Shown piece by piece: positions 1 to 9,660 of a stretch of 64,000 nt of DNA. Position numbers and translations under genes: made by a program. The DNA comes from Malus domestica. Lineage: Eukaryota > Streptophyta > Magnoliopsida > Rosales > Rosaceae. The stretch spans positions 15,719,501-15,783,500 of the forward strand of contig NC_091673.1 in assembly GCF_042453785.1 (NCBI RefSeq), read 5' to 3'. Positions within the stretch are counted from its first letter, which is position 1. Every line of letters begins with the position of its first letter. The notes under the pieces are model-generated. The model had not been told where the DNA came from, ran no database searches, and saw only the letters and a list, made by a program, of their open reading frames with translations.

Positions 1-92
1 CGGTTGAGGGAGATCTTCTTATGGACGACGATGAAGGGCAAGTTGGATCTCGTGAGCATCGACATGAATAGCAAGAGAGCTACCACCGTCAT
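1..92 (-). CDS. TRAP-beta-like N-terminal fragment (partial, runs off the window)
   Basis: Reading leftward from the ATG at 92-90, 30 codons stay open to the window edge. They encode a hydrophobic signal-peptide-like stretch followed by LPFIVVHKKISLNR, which resembles the start of mature translocon-associated protein subunit beta (TRAP-beta/SSR2), an ER membrane protein beside the Sec61 channel, whose mature N-terminus reads (D)VPFIVAHKK.xLxRL. Only this part is visible, so membership rests on about 14 residues. It lies downstream, in the same reading direction, of an LTR and primer-binding site (660-1160). It may therefore be a gene piece carried inside an LTR element, or a real TRAP-beta gene whose upstream region received an LTR. 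The 560 bases between hold CT-rich leader-like sequence. Confidence 0.45.
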   Translation of the reverse strand, partial: MTVVALLLFMSMLTRSNLPFIVVHKKISLN

Positions 93-659
93 GACTCACC
101 ACCTCCATCCGAAATCCCCAACGTCATGTGAAGGTCGTCATTGCTGGTGATGAATGCACCTAGGAAGACGGGCCCGTCGAGGCTTCCGTTGCCAGACCAG
201 CTCCCATTTCCTCTCAGAGTTGACTGAGGAGTCCTGGACTTAACCCGCTCGAACTTCTCTTTGGAGAAGGCAGTGGGGAAGATGGTATTGATGACGGCGC
301 TGGTTGGCTTGACTGCGCTAATGTAGAGGAAGCTTGAAGAAGAAAACCCAGATAAGAAAGAAGCAGATCCAGATGGAGAAATACGGGGAGTAGGTGTAAC
401 TAGTAATGTTGGGCTTTCTTCTGGTTCTGGTTCTGGTTTTAGAATTATGGGAGGAGAGAGAGACACGAGGGCTTTGTGGAAAGAAAAAGGGAGATAGATA
501 GGAGGAGAGACCGAGAGAGAGAGCGTGTGTGTGTTCTCTGGGAAAGCTTTGGGTTCCTGGGTTTTGCAGATCCACGGTGGACAGTGGTGAGGTTATGAAG
601 GTTTCACGGTGGTGAGATGAAAAATTGAGAGGGAACCGACATAGTTTTTTGTGTCGTTT
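93..659 (-). other. Leader-like sequence between a primer-binding site and the TRAP-beta-like start
   Basis: On the minus strand this stretch is rich in CT tracts (about 440-540) and resembles a plant 5' leader. A minus-strand ORF (466-89) is low-complexity (Pro, Ser, Glu) with no domain I recognise, so I do not call a gene. Continuity with the LTR on its right suggests it is the internal region of an LTR element reading leftward. Confidence 0.35.
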
Positions 660-1160
660 CCCACAGACGGCGCCAAATGTTGATGCACAAAATAAGTGAG
701 GACTTTGGTACAACATAAAATGTTAAGTTTGTGACCTTCGCTAGATTGTTCCGGTCACTAGTGTAGATAAGTATGTAAATGGATAGAAACAGAGAAACAA
801 ACACAAGATGTACGTGGTTCACCCAGATTGACTACGTCCACGGAGTAGAAAAGTTCTCATTAATTGTGAATGGTTTACACAAGTACATAGGTTCAAGCTC
901 TCCTTTTGTGAGTACTAGTGAATAATTTAGTACAAATGACATTAGGAAATATTGTGAAAGAATGATCTCTATTTATAAAAGAGAGTTTCTAGTTTCATTC
1001 TGACATTGACACATGTCGTGATGTGATTGGCTTCTGATGTCGACACGTGTCGCGCTGTGATTGGCCTTCTGGTTGGAAGGAAACTCTTATGGGTCCTTGA
1101 CGGTATAACGTTGACCGGTGCTCAATAGTTTCAGGATTGGTAAAGTATGTTACAAACACA
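660..1160 (-). mobile_element. LTR (678-1160) with adjacent primer-binding site, minus strand
   Basis: On the minus strand a 483-bp segment beginning TG and ending CA (plus 1160 to 678) is followed by TGGCGCCGTCTGTGGG (plus 675-660). That tRNA-primed motif is the usual sequence immediately after the 5' LTR of many plant gypsy-type elements, so this looks like the 5' LTR of an element extending off the left edge. Bases about 730-970 recur with high similarity at 61471-61707, showing a dispersed repeat family. The other end is outside the window, so no target duplication can be tested. Confidence 0.6.
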
Positions 1161-3473
1161 GGTATTCTCCACCAAAGTCAAACCTTAAGGTAATAATCTT
1201 TGTGCACAAAGAATTTTCAACCATAGATTTGTATTGAATAAAAGTGGACAATACATCAGACTTGTATTTCAATGGATAGAACTAGCAATATCTTGTATAG
1301 TCATCCACAAAGATGACATATTACTTGAAACCTTGAGTAGAGGTTGTGGGTGAAGGACCCCAGACATCTGTATGAATGAGTTCTAAAGGTTTGCTAGTTG
1401 TACAAAGTGTAGAGACAAAAGAAAGCCTAGAACATTTAACTAGAGCATAATCTAAGCAAAAAGACTTAGTAGCATTGGATGAAATTGAAATACAAGATTG
1501 AGATGATATTGTATTGACAATCTTAACAGAAGGATGACCCAATCAATTGTGCCAGAGATATTTTCAGGCTTTCATAGATGCAGTAAGTGCTTTAGAAGAA
1601 CCATGTGTTTATGATGAGAAAAGGAATGGATAGAAACCATGCTTAACTGGTCCTTTAAAGCGCATCATCCTTGAAGAAATATCATTCATAGTGAAGTGAG
1701 AAGGATAAAGATGCAAATAATAGTGATTATCAATCAGGAATTGATTTGCATATAGTAGATTGTGTTTCAAATTAGGAACATATAAGACTTTATTCAGATT
1801 AAAGGCACTAGTAGAAGTATTCAAAACAGTAAAGCCAGAGTAAGTGTTGGGCAAACTTGTTCTAGACCAGTGTATGCTTCAGGGTTTTGCAGAGTAGTAT
1901 AAAAGTTGGTCACATGGAAGGTGGCTCCTGAATCCACAATCCAAGTAGGAGTGGAAAATGATGTGTTTTCAACCATTGTTGAATAAAAAGATTTCCCACC
2001 ATAAGCCAGATTCATGCGATGAGGACAATCACAAGCCTCATGATCAAACTAATGACACATCTGGTAGGAGTTCTTCTTGTTGTAGGAAGAAAAGATATTT
2101 CGACCTCCACGATTATAACGCTGATTATTGTTGTTTGAGCGATTGTAATTGCTGGACCTCTGATTATTAAAGAATCTAGATTTTCCTCGATTAAAGTTTC
2201 CACGATTGTGATTATACCCGTTCCACGACCTTCATTGGTAAATGTAAGAGCCTGAGCAACAAATACTTGAGAGGTAGGATTTGATGCAGGAAATGGAAGA
2301 ATATTAGCAGAGGTATTTAAAGCCTGAAATGATGATGATTCAGAGGAACTTTTCTTGCGATTTGTCAACTGTATCTCTTTGTTAAGGAGTAGACCATGAA
2401 GTTCATCAGTTGTGGTGGATCCAAGGCGAAATTGAATGGCATCAACAAACGAATCATACTCAGGAGGAAGATCACGAAGAGTAACCGAAATCAAATCTGA
2501 GTCGTCAACCAGAGAATCGGCTTTAACAAAGGCATAAGGGATGGCCTCAATTTGTTGAAGGTATTAAGTAGCAGTAGATTCACCTTTGGTAAGATTACGA
2601 AGGTGAGATTGAAGCTCATGAATGTGAGATTGAGAGGCCGTGGCAAGCCTTGATTCCAATTTCGTCCAAAGTTCACGAGCTGAATTCACACCGACAGTGT
2701 AAGGAATGAGAGATTCAGAGAGTGTAGAGTTGATCTAGATGAGAATATTCTGATCATTCTCATACCAAGCAACATATGAGGGATTGAGGATGCGATTTCC
2801 TGAAGAATCAAAACAGAACTGAGGCGATGCGGCCATGGATCCATCAATCAGGCCAGTCAAATTGTACCGACGGAAAATTGGAGCAAATAGAGCACTCCAG
2901 GTCATATAATTGGTGGTGTTGAGTTTGATTGGCACCATGGATCCAATTTTTGGATTGTAATTGAGGAGGGGATCGAAGAATTAGGGTTTGGAGGTGCAGT
3001 CAGAAGAGGATGAACTTGAGAATCCGATTTCGACGAAGGAGATGCAGAGGTCACCATTAACAGATATCGATGAAGGAGGATCGAAGATCTCAAAGCACGA
3101 TAAAAAAAAAACAATCAAGAAATCAAAGAGAGATGCAGAGATCGATCAAGAATCAATCTGAGAAGAAGGAGGTCGCAGAGAAAAGTGCGACGTTTGGGGA
3201 TCGAAGAAGAGAGAGAGTCGTGAGACAGTTAGGCGGATGATACCATAATAGGAAAATTATCTTTTCATTTCATGAAGAATAATTTTACACTTTGAGTATA
3301 TATATATACAATTATATTGTAACCACTAAGATATCTAAAATATAACTAACTAAAAATATCTTAACCACTAAGTAATATCTCTAGATAGTGTAGTTACAAT
3401 ATTGCCCTTTATACTCCATTGCCTACATAGTCATTAATTCTAAAACAATCTCCTCTTTCCGGCCCTTAACACA
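1161..3473 (-). mobile_element. Truncated Ty1/copia element: LTR, gag, protease, start of integrase
   Basis: Reading leftward: a short LTR (3473 to about 3249), a primer-binding-like TGGTATCA (about 3244-3237, matching initiator-Met-tRNA priming), a gag region (NTTNYMTW near 2935, then LRDLPPEYDSFV near 2470), a glutamine/serine-rich zinc-knuckle region that is frameshifted, a protease with the catalytic triplet in VDSGATFHVT (about 1930), the GAG-pre-integrase region and the integrase start HTDVWGP (about 1370), continuing to FVDDYTRY (about 1310) and ending abruptly at 1161 where the neighbouring LTR begins. RT and RNase H are missing. Several frameshifts and stops make it non-functional. 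The LTR to its left probably truncated it. Confidence 0.85.
3249..3473 (-). repeat. 5' LTR of the truncated copia element (about 225 bp)
   Basis: On the minus strand it starts TGTTAAGGGCC at 3473 and ends just before the TGGTATCA primer-binding site near 3244. It contains an AT-rich central part with a TATA run at about 3298-3310. No second copy is present because the element is truncated at 1161. Confidence 0.6.
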
Positions 3474-5106
3474 TCAGACAAACTCAGTCCCATTCTAAGT
3501 TCACGAGATCCCATTTATCTGAGTTGGAATCCAAACAACCATGTCTTTGTAGACATGTAAATTTTGGTGAAATAAATACTCACCAACACATTAAAATTTC
3601 GATATGCCAAAGCTTATGTGGCATGCGCCGTGTCTCTCACAAATCGTACACATGGCACATGACTCATTAAAACCGAACAAGTCATCAAGAATAACACGCG
3701 TTGACATTTGGAGGAAAGTAATTAAGGAATTATCTTTATCAATTATTTATTTATTTTTTTGAATAATAATTGATTTAAATTTAAAACAAATGAAAAAGCC
3801 AAATCGGGGAAGATTGGCCAAATAATGATGAAATGTGTGCTTTATTTGATATAAATGAAAGATTATTGATGAACTCAATGACGAACCAAGCCCAAATCAA
3901 GTCTTGGCTCTTTCGTCAATTAATCAAGTCTATAATAAAGACCAAATCAAGTCTCACTCAAGACTTGGAGAGCCTAAAAATACGAGGCTCTAAGACAAAG
4001 AAAGAACATCTCTCTCTCAGACAAACATCCTCACAATCAGACGCTCAAACTCCCAAACACTTTACACACTCAGAAGACTTAGAAAGCTCTCTGCATTGTT
4101 CACAATACTTGTGAAGAACGATCAAGCACCTCTACATATGTCAGTTCCTCCACCGCCTTGAGCCAAACTCTTGCGGCATTTGTTGGTTCGAGATCAAGTC
4201 ACTACAATCCTTAGATTAATCACTCTACACATATACTTTGCAACCCTAGAGATCGAATCAAAGGATTTAAATTTTGTACTCAGAAATGAGACCCCTAAAT
4301 TTTACATTAATACAAACATTATTTTATACACGTGTTCTTATTCATTTGTCACAGAAAATTTGTATTTACAGTCTTCTTCAGGCCTCCACCCTTTAATTTG
4401 TTCGTAATTGTGCCAATGCAACTACTCTATAAAAGCTAATTTGGCTGCTAGGAGTTCATTGGCACCAGATCTCTTCGGATCCGAGGAGCTACTGAACTTT
4501 CTTTAAATACCGATAACATATATCTGCTCGACCTCTGTTTTGTCAACAATTCTCTTACTCTTACAAAGATATTAATACTATTAATATACATCAATAAAAC
4601 GTATATATAATTAAATCTTAATTAAAAATAGTTTAAACATAAAAATCTTTATTAACTAATATATTTACTTATTACAAATTATTTTATATGTCAAAACATA
4701 CAAATCTTAATTAACTAGCTAGTATCGTTAAAACAAAACATTTTTCTTATAAATAGAGAAGTCTTAAAATAAAAGGGTAATTAAGAATGCCTACATTTAG
4801 AAAAGCAACACTGATTATATAACTTCAATCACTGATAAACTTAGTAAAATGGAAATTTAGATTGCCTACATTTAGCTAATATTAAATCAGAAAACGAGAA
4901 TAGTTCTAGCTGAATGAGGATCTAATTTTGGGCTGTCTAAATATATCTTGGTCATGAGTAAGACTAAGCAAAGCAACAAGAAGGAAGAGTAGATCAGAGT
5001 TGACGCCATGTGGAAAGGTCCTGTCCATGCAACTTACTAAGTCATGACAGTCATCCATTTTATACGTGGTTCACTCTCTGTCGCTTTCAGGTCTTGAGGT
5101 CGTCGG
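3474..5106. other. Intergenic; probable solo LTR (about 3548-4318) and AT-rich DNA upstream of STP A
   Basis: Bases 3548-4318 start TGTAGACATG and end about TACAAACA. They contain a stress-type leader with repeated CAAGTCT/CAAATCAAGTC motifs and look like a decayed solo LTR, but I could not prove both borders. An ORF at 3833-4114 inside it has no recognisable domain. The rest (4320-5106) is AT-rich without coding signal. This is the distal upstream region of the first STP gene. Confidence 0.35.
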
Positions 5107-5116
5107 GTATATAAAG
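5107..5116 (+). promoter_or_regulatory. TATA box of STP gene A
   Basis: GGTATATAAAG lies about 215 bp upstream of the ATG at 5332. The preceding 60 bases (TTCACTCTCTGTCGCTTTCA) align with the region just upstream of the TATA boxes of genes B and D, which supports a shared core promoter. An (AT)n run at about 5180-5220 lies in the transcribed leader. Confidence 0.55.
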
Positions 5117-5177
5117 CCTCTCAAGGACACCTGATTTCACCGAGTTAGTCTTCTTCTTTAGTTGAATTCAGGTCTTC

Positions 5178-5215
<38 letters not shown>

Positions 5216-5331
5216 AATATATGTCCACACACTTTTATGTATGTAATTAATTAGATACTACGATTAACTAACGTGTATCAAAGTAAGATCAGTAGTGAAC
5301 AAAAGAAAAAGAAACAAAGAAAGCAGAAGCA

Positions 5332-7783
5332 ATGGCAGGTGGTGGATTTGGGGCCGCAGGAGGAGGCGCAGACTTTGAGGCAAAGATCACTCCTCTTGTG
5401 ATCATTTCTTGTATATTGGCCTCTACCGGAGGCCTCATGTTTGGTTATGATGTTGGTATTTCTGGTACGTACCTGAGGTACCTCGTAGTAACGTGCCACT
5501 AGTTCATGCATGCCATGCAACTCGATCTAGACAGGGCCTGTTTGGGGTTACTTTTGAAATTTTGGTAGGGTTAACAACACTTTTTGACAACCAAGAATGT
5601 TTTTATTGCGTTTGGTGGAAAAACTTAAAACTGCTTGGCAAAAACCACTTAGGCAAGCATTTCTAAAAAAAATGCTTATGAAAAGAAGTGATTCAATTCT
5701 TACAAAAACAAGGGGTTTGTGCCAGATAAGCCCCTAGGTAATGCATGCATTTATTACATTCGGTTTTACAAAATAAAGCTCAATTAATCAAGAATTATAT
5801 TAGCTAGGTGAACGTGAGTATTACTTCATTTATATTATATATGGCTTGTCCGACGAACAAATATATGCAAATGCAGGGGGTGTTACATCGATGCCAGAGT
5901 TTCTAAGGGAATTCTTCCCAGGCGTGTATAGGAAGAATCAACATCCTGGACGTGAAAGCAATTATTGTAAATACGATAATCAAGGCTTGCAGTTATTCAC
6001 GTCTTCACTGTACCTCGCTGCTTTGGTAGCAACCTTCGTCGCCATGCACACTACCAAATCGCTAGGTCGAAAGTTAACCATGTTGATGGCTGGCATTTTC
6101 TTTCTGATCGGAACAGTTTTTAATTTTGCTGCCCAGAACCTTGCCATGCTTATCATTGGAAGGATCTTACTTGGTTGTGGAGTTGGTTTTGCTAACCAGG
6201 TTCAAATAGCAAACTCTAAGGATAATGCTAGAGAGACTAAATTTTTAAACTAAATTTGCGAACTAGATGATGTGTCACTAATAGGAAATAAGCATGTTAA
6301 AACACTCAAGCTATAATCCAATTATCAACAACCACATCATTTAGTTTACAAAATTTAGTTTAGAGATTTAGTCACCCTAGCATTACCAAAACTCTAAATT
6401 ATATTAATGATATTAACTATATATGTTAATCAGTAAATATTTTCTATCTAACTAATTAAGTTATATATATATATGATACAGGCGGTGCCACTTTTCCTTT
6501 CAGAGATTGCACCCACAAGAATTCGTGGGGCACTTAACATACTCTTCCAACTCATGTGCACTATTGGCATTCTTGTAGCAAACATGATCAATTATGGAAC
6601 TTCCAAGTAATTAAGCCAGCTCCCAACTTCACCCAAGTTATTATTAAATATAGCGCGCGCACATAATTCCAAGTACTTACTAATCATAATGTTTATTTAA
6701 ATCATTTGTGTTGCAGAATTAAAGGGAACTATGGATGGAGGATATCACTAGGTTTGGCTGGTGTGCCGGCCATCTTGCTAACTGTGGGCTCTCTAATTGT
6801 GGTAGACACTCCGAACAGTTTGATTGCTCGTGGTAAGTTAGAGGAAGGAAAAGCAATTCTTAAAAGGATTCGGGGTGTGGACAATGTCGAACCAGAGTTT
6901 TTAGAAATTGTTGAGGCAAGTCGTGTGGCTCAAGAAGTGAAAAGTCCCTTAAAAAATCTCATGAAGCGTAGGAACAGGCCTCAGTTGGTCATTTCAATTT
7001 GCATGCAGGTGCCTATGTGAGAGTTAACTAGTTATATCTACATAAGTATATCATAATTTGGAGCCTTACTAGTAATGTATATCATATAGTCTGACATGTT
7101 ATGTTTCTACGTATGTACAGATTTTTCAGCAATGCACTGGCATTAATGCAGTCATGTTCTATGCTCCTGTTTTGTTCAGCACCTTGGGATTCAAAACCGA
7201 TGCTTCCCTTTACTCATCTGCAATAACAGGAGCCGTCAACGTCCTTTCAACCATTGTATCAATCTACTTTGTGGACAGAGCTGGCCGCCGTGTACTCCTG
7301 CTAGAAGCAGGTGTCCAAATGTTTCTTTCTCAAGTGGTGATTACAATTGTGCTGGGACTCAAAGTTAAGGACGATGTTAACAACCTTGGACATGGATTAG
7401 GAATCCTTGTGCTGGTTTTTGTGTGCAGTTTTGTTGCCTCCTTTGCATGGTCTTGGGGACCTCTTGGGTGGTTGATCCCTAGTGAGATTTTCCCACTAGA
7501 GGCTCGTTCAGCTGGCCAGAGTGTGGCTGTCTTTTTTAACATGCTGTTCACATTTATTATAGCGCAGGCCTTCCTATCGATTCTTTGCCACATGAAATTT
7601 GCCATTTTCTTGTTCTTTGCAGCTTGGGTCTTCGTCATGACAATCTTTGTAATCTTTTTAATTCCGGAGACCAAGGGAATACCCATTGAAGAGATGACTG
7701 AAAGAGTCTGGAAGAAACACTGGTTCTGGAAGCAATATATGGATGAGGTCGAAGATGATCCCAAGGGCAAGGCTGATGCTTGA
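5332..7783 (+). CDS. STP13-like hexose/H+ symporter, copy A (intact, 5 exons)
   Basis: Exons 5332-5464, 5877-6199, 6482-6606, 6717-7008 and 7121-7783 join in frame at GT-AG borders to 511 codons. The product is a 12-TM major facilitator of the sugar transport protein family, closest in style to Arabidopsis STP13: a plasma-membrane importer of apoplastic glucose-type hexoses driven by protons. Visible motifs: FGYDVG with Asp40 (proton site) in TM1, the lid helix [10 protein letters not shown], Cys75 in NYCKYDNQ and Cys447 in ILCHMKF (the pair that bridges the lid in STP10), LGRKL, Arg140 in [18 protein letters not shown] in TM7, DRAGRR, and [11 protein letters not shown] before an acidic C-terminus. 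Length is normal. Intron 1 holds a small repeat starting GGGCCTGTTTGG (about 5534). It is the only copy with a Cys after FQQ. I am confident of family and structure; the precise substrate is inferred. Confidence 0.95.
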
Positions 7784-8949
7784 ACCATCTTTACCCTCTT
7801 ATTCCTCTGCCTGCCAGTTTATTAGTTTAAGGCTGAGGGGTTCTTCATTAGTTATAGGAAGTAGCTTCATAGTGCACGCTCTCTGCATGCCTTTTCTTTG
7901 ACATGGCTTCATTTCATTAAAACTAAATCAAGCAAAGGTATACATTACTTTAGCTTGGAGAATAAGCTCTCTGCATGTGATCAAATGCAATTTTTTTCTT
8001 ATCCAATTAATGCAAATTTTAAAGGTTATGTTGTGTCTCCTTAATTAATTATTTTACTACTCTAATTGCGCATTAAACAACAAACCGTATGTACGTATAA
8101 TATTTTAATTTCTACCGAAAATATGACTTTAGCCCCTGAAATTAAATTTTCTTCACAAAAAATCCGTCATAAGTTTTTTACTCAAATAAAACCCATTAAC
8201 TAGATTTCACATCAGCAAATTCATTAATTATATTTGACTTTACACATTTAAAAATTTTTTATGCCCAAAACACCCCTATCTGAATGTTTGATGTACACAA
8301 TTAGTTCCATATAGATTGTCAGAGAGAATTAATGATTTTACGAAAAATAATAAATAATAAATTTATTGCCTAATATATAATAACAACAAAACATGCCTAA
8401 TATATGTAATAATACATGCTTAGTTAAGTCAACAAACTATATTTTACATATAAATGTAGGTAAATTATTTCACACACATATATATAACCAAAAAAAAAAA
8501 AACATGCCTAGTATACGTAAAAATTCATGCAAAATAATTTACCTACAAAAAATGTTATTTGATTCAGTGCACCTATTATTCAAATTTTAAAATGTTAGAT
8601 TGCTTAAAAAAAAAAGCAAAATAATTTCCCAATTATATGTAAAATACATACAAAATAATTTACCTACATAATAAAGTAAACCCAATGTATGAAAAATACA
8701 TGCAAACTAATGTACCTACATAAAAAAAATGTTATTATTTTATTCAATACTATTTTACCTATTCTTTTGTACACATAATAATAAAATGTGCCCAATATAT
8801 ATGATGATACCTACAAAATATATGTTATTTGCTCATCATAAATTTACATATAGGTAGATTAATTAGTATAATATGTTTGATCATATATGTAGTATTGTGC
8901 ATATATTTGAACGTATAGTAGTACTATATATGTAGGTAAACTATCTATC
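7784..8949. other. 3' region of STP A and AT-rich intergenic DNA
   Basis: The first 250 bases are the likely 3' untranslated region and include AATAAG and AATGCAATTTTTT stretches. From about 8380 to 8830 there are imperfect repeats of a motif like AAAATAATTTACCTACA, spaced irregularly. No gene is seen; the 65-codon ORF at 8393 is AT-rich repeat sequence. Confidence 0.5.
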
Positions 8950-8951
8950 TA

Positions 8952-9009
<58 letters not shown>
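8950..9009. repeat. (AT)n microsatellite
   Basis: About 60 bases of nearly pure AT dinucleotides preceded by TATC repeats, in the intergenic region between STP A and the promoter of STP B. Confidence 0.9.
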
Positions 9010-9010
<1 letters not shown>

Positions 9011-9319
9011 CTTATGGTAGTATTATATAAGTTTGAACGTATATATGTATATATATGTGTGTGTGTTAGGGGTAATAATCTGCAATAAATTATTTATTCA
9101 TTGTAATTAAGGCGAGTAATAATATTTATTGATTTATTTTGAATATTGTGGTACAAGTTGTAAATATTTTGTATTAATAGTTCAATTACTTTCCTACATG
9201 GCAATCACTTTTAAATTTAGGTTTTATTTGAATGTTTATAATTAGATGAGTTTTTATATAAGAAATAAGAGTTGCAAGGGTCTATATCTAAAGAATCCAA
9301 ATGTGGCCCTTTTCTAATA

Positions 9320-9479
9320 ATACTCCGGATACACTCGATCAACTTTAGTTACAACAAACTTCTTTTTAATGCCTAACCAAGTATATCGACAAAGAATCCC
9401 AACCATGTATTACGCTTTGCCACTGCCTAAATAATCCATTTTCTACGCCGTTCACTTGCTGTTGCCTTAAGGTCATATC
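9320..9479 (+). promoter_or_regulatory. Displaced upstream promoter segment of STP B
   Basis: This stretch (CACTCGATCAACTTTAG through CACTTGCTGTTGCC) aligns with 40250-40410, the region directly upstream of the TATA box of STP D, including matches to GATCAACTTT, TGCCTGACCAAG, AATCATCCACTTTCTACG and CACTCGCTGTTGCC. In D these motifs lie next to the TATA box. Here they are cut off from the TATA box and gene B by a 4.1-kb copia insertion whose target duplication starts at 9475. Confidence 0.75.
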
Positions 9480-9660
9480 TGTTGACTTGTATAGTTTCCT
9501 GTAATTTAGGATTTCCTAGTTTAGGATGGATCCCGTGTAATATGGGAGAAATCTCTTTGTAATCTCCTGTAATTTTTCTTCCCCATTTGGTTAGGATTAA
9601 GATTGTATATTATACATTTTCCTGAGAAGAATAAACATATCATTCTAAGCATTCTCTTCT
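9480..9660 (+). repeat. 5' LTR of the copia element (181 bp)
   Basis: Begins TGTTGACTTGTATAG and matches 13404-13586 with about a dozen differences plus a small length difference, so the insertion is not recent. Confidence 0.9.

Noticed and set aside
5180..5220. Second TATA box inside the (AT)n run before STP A
   Set aside because: A microsatellite; the TATAAAG at 5110 has the conserved context shared with the paralogues.
7330..7788. Minus-strand 152-codon ORF opposite STP A
   Set aside because: Antisense shadow of exon 5; equivalents occur opposite B and D because the sense coding sequence is conserved.
8950..9009. AT-rich stretch as a possible replication origin or matrix attachment site
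   Set aside because: A simple (AT)n microsatellite; the sequence alone gives no support for such a role.
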